A stretch of 64,000 nucleotides of DNA from an uncultured Sinobacteraceae bacterium (GTDB lineage: Bacteria > Pseudomonadota > Gammaproteobacteria > Nevskiales > Nevskiaceae): positions 27,852 through 91,851 of the forward strand of contig CAIJRD010000004.1 in the NCBI GenBank assembly GCA_903822975.1, given 5' to 3'. The notes under the pieces are model-generated. The model did not search any database and was not told the DNA's origin. It saw nothing but the letters and a program-made list of their open reading frames with translations. Both the position numbers and the translations under genes were made by a program. This document shows, one piece after another, positions 1-9,814 of this stretch; within the stretch, counting starts at the first letter, position 1, and each line of letters opens with the position of its first letter.

Positions 1-1427
1 AAGTACTCCATCACGCTGCGGTAGAGCTTGTCCTTCAAGACGAGGTCCTCGACGCCATAGTCGAGGTTGGGATTGTCGTTGACCTCGATCACCTTGACGA
101 CGTTGCCGAACTGCTTGAGATCGACGCCGTAGAGTCCGTTGCCGATCGCACGCGCCGCCTGTACCGCGACCGTGAGTACCTGCGGCGGCACGTCCTTGAT
201 GTCGAGTGTCTCGTGATCGCCTTCGCGCTTGCCGCCGTTTTTGTCGCGCTTGACCACCTGCCAATGCGCCGGCGCCATGAAGTAGCGGCAGGCGTACAAG
301 GGCTTGCCTTCGAGCACGCCGACGCGCCAGTCGTACTCGGTCGGCTCGTAGGCTTGCGCGACGATCAGATCGGAGCGCTCCAGAAACTCGCGCGTCTCGC
401 GTTTCAGATCGGCCTCGGTCTCGACCTTGATCACGCCTTTCGAGAATTGCGAATCCGGCTGCTTCAGCACCAGGGGGAAGCCGAGTTCGCGGCCGACGTC
501 GCTGACGTTGGCACGATGCACCAGCATCGATTTCGGCTGCGGAATCTTGTAACGATCCATCAACTGCGCGAGGTAGACCTTGTTGGCGCAGCGCAGGATC
601 GACTCCGGATGGTCCACCACCACCAGGCCTTCGCGCGCGGCACGGCGCGCAAAGCGATAGGTGTGGTGGTTGACTGCCGTGGTCTCGCGGATGAACAGCG
701 CGTCGTACTCGGCAACGTGGCCGTAGTCGCTCTTGTCGAGAAAGTCGACCGAGAAGCCGAGATCTTCCGCGGCCTTCTCGAACGCTTTCAGCGCGCGCGC
801 ATTCGACGGCGCTTCCTTCTCGTCTTCGTTGACCAGGATCGCCAGATCGTAACGGGTGGAATCGCGCTTGCGTCGCGGTGCGCGCCGACGCGTGAAGTAG
901 TCGCGCGCGGTCTGGTACAGGAATTCGTGATGCGAGGCCGGCACTTCGCCGAGGGCAACCGCATTCAAGGTATCGACGCGCCATTCGTCACCGCGCCAGA
1001 CGAACTTGGCCTGCAGCAGCGGCGCGGGGAACAGGTTGAACAGCGAGCGCGCGAGCCTTTCGTGGCGCACGTACGGACTCTCGCCGAAGTAGACGTTGAG
1101 GATGTATTCGTTGGAGCCGAGCCGCGCCAGGCTCTTCTGCATCAGCTCTTCGATTTCGTCGTTGAGCACGCTGGGGCTTTCGGCCAGCTTGAGATCCTGC
1201 ACCGTGGTGATGTCCGGCAGGATGCGATGACCGCGCGCGCCGGCCAGCAGGCTGACGTAGTAGCCGGTGGTCTGGTAACTGAAGGTGCGGCACAGGTTGT
1301 ATACGCGCGCACCGCGCAGCCGAGTGAACGATTCCTGCGTGAGATATTCCCAGGCGGTTGCGATTTCGACGCCGGGAATATCCACCGGCCAGTCGCTGCG
1401 CTGATCGACGACGACAATGCCGCTCAC
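1..1427 (-). CDS. RimK-like ATP-grasp ligase family protein (partial, C-terminus beyond window)
   Basis: About 475 codons are readable before the frame runs off the window start, so the C-terminus is missing. An N-terminal RimK-like accessory domain (NLCRTFSYQTTGYYVSLLAEA-type block around residues 44-65) is followed by a C-terminal ATP-grasp fold: FIRETTAVNHHTYRFARRA, DHPESILRCANKVYLAQLM, PLVLKQPDSQFSKGVIKV and the metal-binding KVIEVNDNPNLDYGVED block. RimK-family enzymes join amino acids, classically glutamate, to a protein or small-molecule carboxylate using ATP; the substrate here is unknown. The start is a GTG chosen because homologs begin just before the IVVVDQRSDW-like strand; an upstream ATG at 1437 is out of frame and stops after six codons. 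No clear ribosome site was seen. Confidence 0.85.
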   Translation of the reverse strand, partial: MSGIVVVDQRSDWPVDIPGVEIATAWEYLTQESFTRLRGARVYNLCRTFSYQTTGYYVSLLAGARGHRILPDITTVQDLKLAESPSVLNDEIEELMQKSLARLGSNEYILNVYFGESPYVRHERLARSLFNLFPAPLLQAKFVWRGDEWRVDTLNAVALGEVPASHHEFLYQTARDYFTRRRAPRRKRDSTRYDLAILVNEDEKEAPSNARALKAFEKAAEDLGFSVDFLDKSDYGHVAEYDALFIRETTAVNHHTYRFARRAAREGLVVVDHPESILRCANKVYLAQLMDRYKIPQPKSMLVHRANVSDVGRELGFPLVLKQPDSQFSKGVIKVETEADLKRETREFLERSDLIVAQAYEPTEYDWRVGVLEGKPLYACRYFMAPAHWQVVKRDKNGGKREGDHETLDIKDVPPQVLTVAVQAARAIGNGLYGVDLKQFGNVVKVIEVNDNPNLDYGVEDLVLKDKLYRSVMEY

Positions 1428-1581
1428 GCCGAGGCTTCGCTCATCGTTTGAACGACAGGCGCCAGGCGCGAACACAGCAAGTCAGGGAGAGGGTCTTCCG
1501 GCTCTTCGATCATCGAACGGCGCGACGGAAGTGGGATGGCGGCCGCGCGGTGAAATGCTAACACCGCAGCACCTGCCTCGC

Positions 1582-2601
1582 CTATCGGCGCGCATGAACC
1601 AGTAGGGCGCGCAGCTGCCGGGCGACCACTTCCGTCTGCTCCTGCGCCGGGTTATGGCCACACTGCGCAAGTGTGATCAAACGCGCCTGCGGCAATCGGG
1701 CCTGATACGCGCGCGCCGCGGCCGGCGGTACCAGACGATCGTCGCAGCCCCACACCAGATCCACCGGCATGTGCAGCGCGCGCAGGTCGAGCGCATCGCC
1801 GAGTTCGCCACCGACCCGATGCAGTCCCGAGGTGTAGTCCGCCATGCGCCGCGCATCGCAGAACTGCGCGAAACGCGCAAATACATCGGCATCGACCGTC
1901 TCGGGCGCATAGAACGTTCGCCGATGTCCGCGCAGATATTGCCGTCGGGCCAGCGTGTCCGGCAGCAGTCGCAACAATGCGGCGGCGCGCGGAATCAGCC
2001 AGCGCTCCGCGGCCACCGTTCGCAGCCAGGCGCGCAGGCGCAGCGGTGCGGGTGCGAGCGCCATGACCGCAGCAATGCACTCGGCCCGTTCGGCGGCGGC
2101 GGCCAGTGCGGTACGCCCCCCGAGCGAGTGGCCCAGCAGAATCAACGGTTGCATCGGTCGCTGGGCCTGCGCCGGACCGTGCCTATTGGAATGCCGATTG
2201 GCCGTGTGACCGGCCGCGCGATCGGCACGAAGGCTGGGACCGGATTGCGCGTGGGAGAAATGGTCGATCGCCGCCACCACGAAGTCGGTCATCTGCGGCA
2301 GCACGCGCGCCGGCCGTGCCAGCAGCCGCGGCCCTTCGCCATGTCCGGGAAAGTCCAGCGCGATGAAATTGATATCGGTATCGGACAGCGTGCGGAACAG
2401 CGGACGATACGCATCCGCACTATCCGACCAGCCATGCAGACACAGCACGGTCGGTCCGCGGCCGGGTCGCAATATCGCGCGCGTGCGGTAGTCGCCGAAG
2501 CGCAGCGTGCGGCAGTCGAGTGCAGACCCGCGCGCCGGCGTCGCGGAGTGCGCGCGCGGTACGGCGGTTGCGGGCAGGCGCCGCGGCGAAGGACTCGGCA
2601 T
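1582..2601 (-). CDS. alpha/beta hydrolase fold protein
   Basis: 339 residues. The alpha/beta-hydrolase landmarks are all present: the HGW oxyanion segment after VLCLHGWSDSADAY (near residue 55), the D-F-P-G-H-G strand (FIALDFPGHGEG), the nucleophile elbow LLGHSLGGRTALA (serine in G-H-S-L-G), the acid in VWGCDDRLVPP and the terminal histidine in QCGHNPAQE. This is a soluble esterase/hydrolase of unknown substrate. The first 30 residues are basic and low-complexity and not conserved-looking, so the true start could be downstream. It follows the Fe-S gene at 2940 on the same strand after 338 bp, so it probably has its own promoter. Confidence 0.85.
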   Translation of the reverse strand: MPSPSPRRLPATAVPRAHSATPARGSALDCRTLRFGDYRTRAILRPGRGPTVLCLHGWSDSADAYRPLFRTLSDTDINFIALDFPGHGEGPRLLARPARVLPQMTDFVVAAIDHFSHAQSGPSLRADRAAGHTANRHSNRHGPAQAQRPMQPLILLGHSLGGRTALAAAAERAECIAAVMALAPAPLRLRAWLRTVAAERWLIPRAAALLRLLPDTLARRQYLRGHRRTFYAPETVDADVFARFAQFCDARRMADYTSGLHRVGGELGDALDLRALHMPVDLVWGCDDRLVPPAAARAYQARLPQARLITLAQCGHNPAQEQTEVVARQLRALLVHARR

Positions 2602-2939
2602 GCGGGATTTCTAAAAAAGGTCTGCGGGCAGTTTAGAGGATCGGTCGGAGTATGCGTTCCAGGCTCGGCCAGAGGATCGTGCAAAGGATCGTGCAAAGGA
2701 TCGGTCGCGGCTTGGTTCGTGCGATCCGTCTGAGTATCGACCCATGGGTCGGTCAAACGATCGATTGCAGCATCAATATCGCGACTGCGATTTTGGATTT
2801 GATTGAACGGTGATGCGACCGCGAAGCCATCGGCCTTAAGCCTCGCGTCGACGATCGGGCGACTCGGAGATTTTCCACTTGCAGCGCCATCGCTCAGCGC
2901 CATGGATGACTTCGGCGTTCGGCGTTTCGCTCCGCTGTA
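2602..2939. other. gene-free spacer, 338 bp
   Basis: Between two minus-strand genes. It holds a run of GGATCG-containing repeats (2638-2709) and several more isolated GATCG words, but no convincing ORF, hairpin terminator or promoter could be identified. Confidence 0.5.
2638..2709. repeat. imperfect 12-bp tandem repeat, GGATCG core
   Basis: GGATCGTGCAAA occurs twice back to back (2674-2685 and 2686-2697), followed directly by the related GGATCGGTCGCG (2698-2709); another related unit lies at 2638-2649. The 12-bp period equals four codons and reads as DPLH-type repeats on the minus strand, but no gene is supported there. Other 12-bp arrays occur at 3328 and 19198. Confidence 0.75.
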
Positions 2940-3401
2940 TCAATCGCCGTGCAGATCGCCGAGCCACGTCAGCAACAGCGCCGGGTCGTCGCCATCGCGC
3001 AGCACGCGCAGCGGTTTGGCTGCATCGGCCAGATCGCGGCCACGCGCGAGTGCCACGCCGCGCTTCGGACACAGATCGAAACAGCTGGTCTCCAGCACCC
3101 GCACGCGCTTCCCCAGACCGGCCTGCTTCAAGGCGCGGCGCAGCCATTTGCGCAGACTGGTGCCGTCGCCGTCGACGCCCTTGCGCTGCTTGCGCATGCA
3201 TTTGCGGCAGACGAACACCACTTCGTCGCGCCAGGTCGCACGCGCGCGAATCAGCATCGGCGGCCGCGCAACTTCAGGTTCATCGAGCAGGTCCATGTGC
3301 CGTTGGACCGCTTCGCGCGCGATGAATTCGATCGGCGTTTCGATTGGCGTTTCGATCGGCGTCGGATCAGCGTTCGCAACACGCCACCGTATTGCTTCCA
3401 T
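2940..3401 (-). CDS. small (2Fe-2S) ferredoxin-like protein
   Basis: 153 residues from an ATG at 3401. Four cysteines fit a thioredoxin-fold 2Fe-2S ferredoxin: C65 and C68 in [11 protein letters not shown]107 and C111 in [12 protein letters not shown]. It lies 63 bp after iorB on the same strand, so it may be the last gene of the molybdenum hydroxylase operon and could pass electrons, but that is inference. The N-terminus is odd: residues 14-25 are three copies of a TPIE unit encoded by a 12-bp tandem repeat, so the real start may be the methionine at residue 36 (position 3296), which would leave the iron-sulfur domain intact. Confidence 0.7.
   Translation of the reverse strand: MEAIRWRVANADPTPIETPIETPIEFIAREAVQRHMDLLDEPEVARPPMLIRARATWRDEVVFVCRKCMRKQRKGVDGDGTSLRKWLRRALKQAGLGKRVRVLETSCFDLCPKRGVALARGRDLADAAKPLRVLRDGDDPALLLTWLGDLHGD
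3328..3363. repeat. 12-bp tandem repeat, 3 copies
   Basis: Units TCGATCGGCGTT, TCGATTGGCGTT and TCGATCGGCGTC follow each other at 3328, 3340 and 3352. The array falls at the 5' end of the ferredoxin-like gene and gives a TPIE tetrapeptide repeat on the minus strand. The GATCGGCG core resembles the arrays at 2638 and 19198. Confidence 0.85.
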
Positions 3402-3464
3402 CGAACTTCAACGACAGCGAAGCCTGCGGCCTGATTCAAGCGCCGCAGCAGGAGCTGTCGTCGG

Positions 3465-5801
3465 CTACGCGGCGCGCACCTCGCGCAGTGCTGTGCTGTC
3501 GATCGGCAGCACGCGCAGACGCTGGCCGGTGGCGGCGTACAGCGCATTGACCAGCGCGGGGGCAACCACCGGCGTGCCCGGCTCGCCAACACCGGTGGGC
3601 GGCTCCGCCGACGGCACGATATGCACTTCAACCGCCGGCATCTCGTTGATCCGCAGCGGTCGATAGTCGTGAAAGTTGGATTGCTCGACCGCGCCGTCCT
3701 TGAAGGTAAGGCCGCCGTGTAGCGCGATCCACAGGCCGTAGCCGATGCCGCCTTCCATCTGCGCGCGGATCACATCCGGATTGATCGCGACACCGCAGTC
3801 GACCGCGCAGACCACACGATCGACCTTGAAACTGCCATCGGGTTTCACCGTGACCTCGACGACGTTCGCGACATAACTCTCGAACGACTTGTGCACGCCG
3901 ATGCCGCGACCGCGACGCTCGCCGGCCGCAGCCTTGGCCAGCGGCTTGCTCCATCCGGCCTTCGTCGCCGCCAGTTCCAGCACCGCGAGGTGCCGCGGCT
4001 GCTGTGCCAGCAGGCTGCGGCGCAGTTCGTAAGCGTCCTTGCCGGTGGCGACTGCGATCTCGTCGATGAACACCTCGGTTGAGAACGCGGTGTGCGTATG
4101 CCCCACCGAGCGCAGCCACTGCACTGGAACCGCGAGTTCCGGCGAATGCAGTTCGACGTGCAGGCTCGGCACCGCATACGGCAGATCCGCCGCACCTTCG
4201 ACCGAGGTTGGATCGATGCCGTTCTGGACCATCGCGGCCATCGGTCCGCCCTGCATGATCGACTGGCCGACGATGCGCTGCCACCAGGCGCTGACGTTGC
4301 CCTGCGCATCGATCGCCGCCTTCAGCGCGTGCAGGTTCGCCGGCCGATAGTAGCCGCCGCGCGTGTCGTCTTCGCGCGTCCACACCATTTTCACCGGCAC
4401 GCTGTGCCCGGCTTTCTGTGCGGCCTGCGCGGTGGCCGTGGCTTCCAGCAGGTAATCCGATTTCGGATTTGCGCGCCGGCCGAAACTGCCGCCCGCGTAC
4501 AACTGGTTGAGCGTCACCTGCTCGGGCTTGAGTCCCAGCTGCGCGGCAACGAGTTGCTGGTCGATCGTCTGGAACTGCTCGCCGTTCCAGATCTCGCAGA
4601 CGCCATCACCGAGCTTGACCACACAGTTCAGCGGCTCCATCGACGCATGCGCCAGGAACGGCACTTCGTACTGTGCCTCGAGCGTTTTCGTAGCACTCGC
4701 GAAGGCTTTGGCGTGATCGCCGCTGTCGTGCGCCACGCTGCCCGGCTGCTGTGCCAGCGCGCGGTACTGCGTGAGCAGCGCATCGCTGCCGGACTTGAAC
4801 GCTTGCGACTCGTCCCAGTCGACATTCAGCACTTGTCGTCCGCGGATCGCACTCCAGGTATTGCGGGCCAGCACGGCGACGCCGCCCTGAAACACGCCGC
4901 GCTGGCCCGGCACCGCGACGACATCGACCACACCGGGAATCGCCTTCGCCGCAGCAGCATCGAACTTCGCGACGGTGGCACCGAAGCGCGGTGGATGCGC
5001 CAACACCGCGACCAGCATGCCGGGCAGCTGTACGTCCTGGGTGAACTGCGCACTGCCGTCGGTCTTCGCCGACGAGTCCTTGCGCGCGAGCTGCTGCTTG
5101 CCGATCAGCTTGAATTGCGCGGGCTCTTTCAGCTGCACGTTGGTTGGCACCGGCTGCTGTGCGGCCAGTGCGGCGAGTTCGCCAAAATGCGCGCTGCGCT
5201 CGGCGGACACGTGATGCACCCGTCCATTGCTGACCGTGATGCGATCCGCAGGCACCTGCCACTGCTGTGCGGCGGCGGCCACCAGCATCGCGCGTGCGGT
5301 GGCGCCGGCCTGCCGCATCTGCGTGTAGGAACTCGCCATCGCAGTGCTGCCGCCGGTGCCCTGCAAACCGCCGAACGCCGCGTTGCCGTAGCGCTTGGCG
5401 TCTGCCGGCGCGCCGATCACGCGCACCTGCGACCAGTCGGCATCGAGTTCTTCGGCGACCAGCGTGGCCAGACCGGTATAGACGCCCTGACCCATTTCCA
5501 GGTGCTTGGCGATCACGCTGACGCCGCCGTCGGCATCGATACGGATGAAGGCATTCGGCTCGAATACCGCGGTGCTGTCGGCGGTCGCCTTCGACGCGGC
5601 GAGCTTGCGCGGACGCGCGTTGTCGGCCGACAGCGGCGCGAAATAGACCGCCAGCGCCAGCCCCGCACCGGCCTGCAGCAGGCGGCGGCGCGACGGATCG
5701 TGGGCTGCGCCGTGTGCCGCGCCTGAAGCGGCTTTCGCATCGGTGGAGAGTGCGTCGCTGGACAGTTCGGCGGCGGTCGCCAGACGGATCTTGTCGTTCA
5801 T
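3465..5801 (-). CDS. iorB: molybdopterin-binding large subunit of an isoquinoline 1-oxidoreductase-like xanthine dehydrogenase family enzyme
   Basis: 778 residues from the ATG at 5801, 37 bp after the iron-sulfur subunit gene. A twin-arginine signal ([20 protein letters not shown], about residues 37-56) points to folded export to the periplasm. Family blocks: [20 protein letters not shown] near the N-terminus, [18 protein letters not shown], the second half [10 protein letters not shown], and the C-terminal [20 protein letters not shown], which carries the catalytic glutamate of molybdenum hydroxylases. It would bind molybdopterin cytosine dinucleotide and hydroxylate an N-heterocycle or oxidise an aldehyde; the substrate cannot be read from sequence. 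It lacks an FAD subunit, as expected for this subfamily, whose electrons go from the iron-sulfur subunit to a cytochrome-type acceptor. Confidence 0.92.
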   Translation of the reverse strand: MNDKIRLATAAELSSDALSTDAKAASGAAHGAAHDPSRRRLLQAGAGLALAVYFAPLSADNARPRKLAASKATADSTAVFEPNAFIRIDADGGVSVIAKHLEMGQGVYTGLATLVAEELDADWSQVRVIGAPADAKRYGNAAFGGLQGTGGSTAMASSYTQMRQAGATARAMLVAAAAQQWQVPADRITVSNGRVHHVSAERSAHFGELAALAAQQPVPTNVQLKEPAQFKLIGKQQLARKDSSAKTDGSAQFTQDVQLPGMLVAVLAHPPRFGATVAKFDAAAAKAIPGVVDVVAVPGQRGVFQGGVAVLARNTWSAIRGRQVLNVDWDESQAFKSGSDALLTQYRALAQQPGSVAHDSGDHAKAFASATKTLEAQYEVPFLAHASMEPLNCVVKLGDGVCEIWNGEQFQTIDQQLVAAQLGLKPEQVTLNQLYAGGSFGRRANPKSDYLLEATATAQAAQKAGHSVPVKMVWTREDDTRGGYYRPANLHALKAAIDAQGNVSAWWQRIVGQSIMQGGPMAAMVQNGIDPTSVEGAADLPYAVPSLHVELHSPELAVPVQWLRSVGHTHTAFSTEVFIDEIAVATGKDAYELRRSLLAQQPRHLAVLELAATKAGWSKPLAKAAAGERRGRGIGVHKSFESYVANVVEVTVKPDGSFKVDRVVCAVDCGVAINPDVIRAQMEGGIGYGLWIALHGGLTFKDGAVEQSNFHDYRPLRINEMPAVEVHIVPSAEPPTGVGEPGTPVVAPALVNALYAATGQRLRVLPIDSTALREVRAA

Positions 5802-5838
5802 GGAATTTCTCGAATTCGAAAGGAGTTGCGACTGCGGA

Positions 5839-6297
5839 TCAAACCAGGCTCGCAGCGGCTGCGTGAATCGCCGCGCGAATCCGCACGTAGGTGGCACAAC
5901 GGCAGACGTTGCCGGACATGGCCTGATCGATATCGGCATCGGTCGGTTTGTGCTTTTCTTTCAGTAGCGCGGTGGCAGACATGATCTGGCCGGACTGGCA
6001 GTAGCCGCACTGAACCACATCGAGCTTGCGCCAGGCGGTTTGAACCGCATGACCGACCTTGTCCTTGGCCATTCCTTCGATCGTCGTCACCGCCTTGCCT
6101 TTGGCCGCGCTCACCGGCATCACGCAGGAACGCACCGGCTTGCCGTCGAGATGCACGGTGCAAGCCCCGCATTGGGCGATGCCGCAGCCGAACTTCGTAC
6201 CGGTCATGCCGGCGCCATCGCGCAGCGCCCACAGCAGCGGCATGTCGTCGGGCACATCGACGGTCAGCGGCTGGCCGTTCACATTCAGGCTTGTCAT
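5839..6297 (-). CDS. iorA: (2Fe-2S) small subunit of the molybdenum hydroxylase
   Basis: 152 residues, normal length for the small subunit of isoquinoline oxidoreductase-type enzymes. The N-terminal plant-type ferredoxin cluster ligands are in [22 protein letters not shown], and the C-terminal helical domain carries the second cluster in [13 protein letters not shown] and [17 protein letters not shown]. It relays electrons from the molybdenum site of iorB. A GAGGAG ribosome site lies 8 bp before the ATG. It is the fifth gene of the minus-strand run, 45 bp after the NifU-like gene. Confidence 0.94.
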   Translation of the reverse strand: MTSLNVNGQPLTVDVPDDMPLLWALRDGAGMTGTKFGCGIAQCGACTVHLDGKPVRSCVMPVSAAKGKAVTTIEGMAKDKVGHAVQTAWRKLDVVQCGYCQSGQIMSATALLKEKHKPTDADIDQAMSGNVCRCATYVRIRAAIHAAAASLV

Positions 6298-6342
6298 TTT
6301 TACTGCTCCTCTCGAGTCAAAAACGTCGAATGCTGATCAGGT

Positions 6343-6813
6343 TTACCAGGGCCGGATTGGAGCGCCGGAGTCGTCAGCGTCGGGCGACTGCCGCGCGAAC
6401 GCCAGACGCAAGGCCTGCAAAGGCAGCAGCACGCACTTGAGCCTGCCCGGAAATGATTGCAGCGGCGCGAACACGGCCAGCGTCGACCAATCTGCAGGCA
6501 CGGCGACCACGTCGCCTTGCGCGGTGTCGAGCAGGAAGCGCTCGGCCTGTTCAAGATCGTCGAGGCGGCGGCCGACCCCGTGCTGACGCAAGGCGCCGGC
6601 GGCCGCTTCGCACAACAGGCAGCCGCGCACGTCGAATGCGAGCGCAGCAATCTGTGCATCGGCGATGCGTAGCGCGACCGCGACCTGGTCGCCGCACAAA
6701 GGATTGCGCGCTACCGCATGCGCGTTCGGCTGCTCGACCGCCGGACCGCGACGATGCGCAAGTTCGGTCAGCGACTCCAGAAACAATTCGGTGGACTCTG
6801 CTTCAGTGGACAT
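6343..6813 (-). CDS. NifU/IscU-like iron-sulfur scaffold protein in the molybdenum hydroxylase operon
   Basis: 156 residues from the ATG at 6813 (an in-frame GTG lies at 6819); it overlaps the preceding gene by 11 bp. The NifU N-terminal domain is recognisable from three cysteine blocks: NPLCGDQVAVAL, DVRGCLLCEAAAGAL and PGRLKCVLLPLQAL. IscU/SufU-like proteins assemble an iron-sulfur cluster and pass it on. Its place directly before iorA suggests a dedicated scaffold for the two 2Fe-2S clusters of that subunit; this is inference from context. Divergence outside the cysteine blocks is high, so it is not a housekeeping IscU. Confidence 0.8.
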   Translation of the reverse strand: MSTEAESTELFLESLTELAHRRGPAVEQPNAHAVARNPLCGDQVAVALRIADAQIAALAFDVRGCLLCEAAAGALRQHGVGRRLDDLEQAERFLLDTAQGDVVAVPADWSTLAVFAPLQSFPGRLKCVLLPLQALRLAFARQSPDADDSGAPIRPW

Positions 6814-8590
6814 CGTCACTCACCTTGCGCAGCGACGGCGACGGCGATCCCGCATTGCTCTGCGGTTCGAACGGTGAGGTCGCTTGTGTTCCGGCGCACT
6901 CGAGCCGCGCTTGCAGATCTTCGAGTGCTGCGAGGGTGTCGACATCCACCAGCACCGCATCGTCGGGCATCGCCACCTCGACCAGTTGCTCGCCGAGGCT
7001 TGCAAACAACACGCGCGCACCGCGATCGCCCTGCAATTGCCGCAGCTGCGCAAAGTGCAGCGCGCCCCACAACACCGGGTTGCCACGCTTGCCCTGCCAC
7101 ACCGGCACACAGACATTGCGACCGGCGTCTGCATCGAAGGCATCGACCAGCCGCTGCAGATGCGCTGCCTGCACCAGCGGCATATCGCCGAGCATGAAGA
7201 TCGCCGCGGCACAGTCCGTCGGCAGCGCGGCAACTCCGGCACGAATCGAACTGGCGATGCCTTCATCGTGTGCTGCATTGGCGACACAAGTCACGCCGAG
7301 CCCGGCGAGTGTTGCCGCGACCGCGTTCGCCTGCGGCCCGGTGACCACCACCACCGGCGCGCAGCCTGCCGCCAACGCGGCTTCGGCCGCGCGGCGCAAC
7401 ATGCTGCGATCGCCTGCCGGCATCAACAGCTTGTTGTGCGGCGCCATGCGCGAGGAGCGTCCGGCGGCGAGAATCACGGTGGCGATGCGCGACGCCGCGG
7501 CGGGTTGTCGTGGCGCGTCGCTCGCAAGGCCAAAATCTTCTGCGGCCGACAAGGCTGCGACTGCGCCTATCGATGTCAGCTCCGCTTCGATCGACGGTGT
7601 GTCGTCGGACAGCAGGCCGCCAACGCCGAGCTGCGCGATACCGGCGCTGTCGATCGGCAGATCCGCAGCGAAACGTTGCAGCAGACGATCGAGGCCATTG
7701 CGTTTCGGTGAGCGCGCGCAGCTCGGCAGACCCAGCACCACACACGTGCCGATGCGTCCCAGCAGCAGCAGATTGCCCGGCTCGACCGGCATGCCGAAGC
7801 GCAGCACCTCGCCACCGGCGGCAACGATCGCCGCCGGAATCACATCGCGTCGATCGGCAATCGCGGCAGCGCCCTGCACCAACAGCAGCTCGCAGCCTTG
7901 CGCTACGTGCGCGCGCATCTGCTCGGCAAGTGGTGCGATCGCGTGCGCGCAGCTGTCGAGATCGCGCAGCTGCTGACCGAGTCCCGCCAAGCGGCTGCGC
8001 GTGATCCTTGCGGTTTTCTCGATCAGGCTTTCGTTGAAGCCTGGCAGCCGCGTTTGCAGCAGGGCGATGTGGTGTGCGCGAAATGCACGAACCTCGACCG
8101 CAGCTGCGGATCCGCTGGTGGCTGCCAGCGCTTCACAGCGCGAAATCAACGCTGCGGGCAGTGCGAATGGAATGATCTTGATCGTGGCCAGCATCTGCCC
8201 CGGAACCACTACCGCATCCGGCGCCAACGTGGCGACGGTGACGGCCTCATCGACGGCGTTGAGCGCGTGGACGTAGTCCGTGTCGAGCTGCAACAGGCCC
8301 TGCGTCGTCGCGAACAGATTGCAGCGGCCACGCACCGCGTTGCCGACCTGTACGCGAGCGTTTCCTCGTGCCGCGAGCAGCGCGGCAACTCGCGCCGCCG
8401 CTTGGTCTTCGTCGATGTCGTCGGCGCCGATGCGCGCGGCCATCACCCGGGTGTAACCGGCGCGCGCCAGTCGCTCGCAATCTTCGGCGGACAGCTTCGT
8501 GCCCTTCTTCAACTTGCCGTCGGGCAGGTTGAGGCTGTGCGCGAGGATTGCCCCCTGCGAGGCATCGAGCGGGATCTCGCCGAAGTCCAT
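6803..8590 (-). CDS. molybdopterin-binding domain / MocA-like nucleotidyltransferase fusion
   Basis: 595 residues from the ATG at 8590, which overlaps the stop of the upstream XdhC gene (TGATG). The first roughly 350 residues look like a MoeA/MogA-type molybdopterin-binding region; the last 200 are a MocA-type NTP transferase with the signature ATVILAAGRSSRMAPHNKLL, then IFMLGDMPLV and KRGNPVLWG. MocA attaches CMP to the molybdenum cofactor, giving the MCD form that the XDH/Ior family uses. The fusion therefore probably loads cofactor for the iorAB enzyme. The frame extends much further upstream without a stop, but that part is the antisense of xdhC; the start at MDFGEIPLDASQG fits the family. 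Confidence 0.88.
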   Translation of the reverse strand: MDFGEIPLDASQGAILAHSLNLPDGKLKKGTKLSAEDCERLARAGYTRVMAARIGADDIDEDQAAARVAALLAARGNARVQVGNAVRGRCNLFATTQGLLQLDTDYVHALNAVDEAVTVATLAPDAVVVPGQMLATIKIIPFALPAALISRCEALAATSGSAAAVEVRAFRAHHIALLQTRLPGFNESLIEKTARITRSRLAGLGQQLRDLDSCAHAIAPLAEQMRAHVAQGCELLLVQGAAAIADRRDVIPAAIVAAGGEVLRFGMPVEPGNLLLLGRIGTCVVLGLPSCARSPKRNGLDRLLQRFAADLPIDSAGIAQLGVGGLLSDDTPSIEAELTSIGAVAALSAAEDFGLASDAPRQPAAASRIATVILAAGRSSRMAPHNKLLMPAGDRSMLRRAAEAALAAGCAPVVVVTGPQANAVAATLAGLGVTCVANAAHDEGIASSIRAGVAALPTDCAAAIFMLGDMPLVQAAHLQRLVDAFDADAGRNVCVPVWQGKRGNPVLWGALHFAQLRQLQGDRGARVLFASLGEQLVEVAMPDDAVLVDVDTLAALEDLQARLECAGTQATSPFEPQSNAGSPSPSLRKVSDDVH

Positions 8591-9288
8591 CAGCGGCTCG
8601 CGCCCCGTCGAGATTCGATCAGCTGCGCCAGAATCGACACTGCGATCTCGGCCGGCGATACCGCACCGATCGATAGCCCGACCGGTCCATGAATGCGCGC
8701 GCACTGCTCGGGTGTGAAGCCGCGCGCGGCCAGGCGCTGCAGACGGCTTGCGTGGGTTTTGCGACTGCCGAGCGCGCCGATATAGAAACACTCGCTGCGC
8801 AGGGCCCAGTCGAGCGCCGGGTCGTCGAGCTTGGGGTCGTGCGTCAAGGTCACCAGCGCGGTGCGCGCATCGGCGGCGATCGTCGCCAGAGCTTCGTCCG
8901 GCCACTGCGTGAGCACGCGGAAGTCTTCGAACGTCGGTCGTTCGGCGAATGCCGAGCGCGGATCGATCAGTGTCACCGAGTAGCCGGCGAGTGCCGCCAT
9001 GCGCGCGAGCGGCTGTGCGATGTGCACCGCGCCGATGAGCAGCAGCTTCGGCGCGGGCACGCACGCATGGATGAAGACGCGCGAGGCGCCCTCGCCGACG
9101 CTTTCGCTGCGCTCGGCTCGCAGCAAGGCGCGCGCTTGCACGAGCAGTGCATCGTCGGCGTCGAATTCGCCAGCCGATTGCCCGAGATCGACCCAGGCCT
9201 GCGCGCCATCGTCGAGCCGCGTCAGCAGCGCGATCGGCGTGCCGCTGCGATTCGCAGCCAGCAGCGTGTCGAGCATCGCGGGCCTCAT
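8590..9288 (-). CDS. xdhC: XdhC Rossmann-domain protein
   Basis: 232 residues. It contains the NAD-like Rossmann part of XdhC/CoxI proteins: KLLLIGAVHIAQPLARMAALAGYSVTLIDPR, TALVTLTHDPKLDDPAL, YIGALGSRKTHASRLQRL and IHGPVGLSIGAVSPAEIAVSI. XdhC proteins bind the molybdenum cofactor, help sulfurate it and insert it into the hydroxylase. The usual N-terminal XdhC_CoxI domain is not here but in the separate gene just upstream, which overlaps by ATGA, so the two halves are likely translated together. Confidence 0.9.
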   Translation of the reverse strand: MRPAMLDTLLAANRSGTPIALLTRLDDGAQAWVDLGQSAGEFDADDALLVQARALLRAERSESVGEGASRVFIHACVPAPKLLLIGAVHIAQPLARMAALAGYSVTLIDPRSAFAERPTFEDFRVLTQWPDEALATIAADARTALVTLTHDPKLDDPALDWALRSECFYIGALGSRKTHASRLQRLAARGFTPEQCARIHGPVGLSIGAVSPAEIAVSILAQLIESRRGASR

Positions 9289-9608
9289 GCCAGCTGCGTC
9301 TCCGCCAAGGCTTCAACGTACACCTGCACGGTGCCGCCGCAACTCAGGCCGACGGCCCAGGCCTGCTCGTTGGCGACGCCGAATTCGAGCAGCTTCGGCA
9401 CGCCGCTACGAACCGTCTCGGCACAGGCGCGGATGACGTCGGCCTCGATGCAGCCACCCGACACCGAACCGGCGAACTGTCCGTCCGCATCGGCGATCAA
9501 CTGGCTGCCGGCCGGACGCGGCGACGAACCCCAGGTGGCGATCACCGTTGCCAGCGCCACGCGGCGCCCTTCGGCGTGCCACTGTGCGGCCAGCTGCAAC
9601 ATTTCCAT
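9285..9608 (-). CDS. XdhC/CoxI N-terminal domain protein
   Basis: 107 residues from the ATG at 9608. It holds only the N-terminal XdhC_CoxI domain: ALATVIATWGSSPRPAGSQL, GQFAGSVSGGCIEADV (the G-S-V-S-G-G-C-I-E signature) and a C-terminal GLSCGGTVQVYVE segment. It is the first gene of the molybdenum hydroxylase operon; its stop overlaps the start of the Rossmann-domain half. No homologous start exists further upstream. Confidence 0.88.
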   Translation of the reverse strand: MEMLQLAAQWHAEGRRVALATVIATWGSSPRPAGSQLIADADGQFAGSVSGGCIEADVIRACAETVRSGVPKLLEFGVANEQAWAVGLSCGGTVQVYVEALAETQLA

Positions 9609-9814
9609 CGTGCGGACTCCGATTGCCGTGATCACCGGCGCTTCGATCGGCCAGGACTGACCGCGCGCTGCGCGCAAAACCGGGAGGCTTACTCTAGCGC
9701 CGATGCGCGCGCCGGGGATTGAACAATCCTGCACGGAATCTGCCCAAATCCAAGCAACCCACCCGCCGCGCGCCGACGCGGTGATCGCGCGAGCGTGACC
9801 GCAGAGCGATCGCC

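Noticed and set aside
4092..5726. 544-codon open frame antisense to iorB
   Set aside because: Shadow of a strongly coding minus-strand gene.
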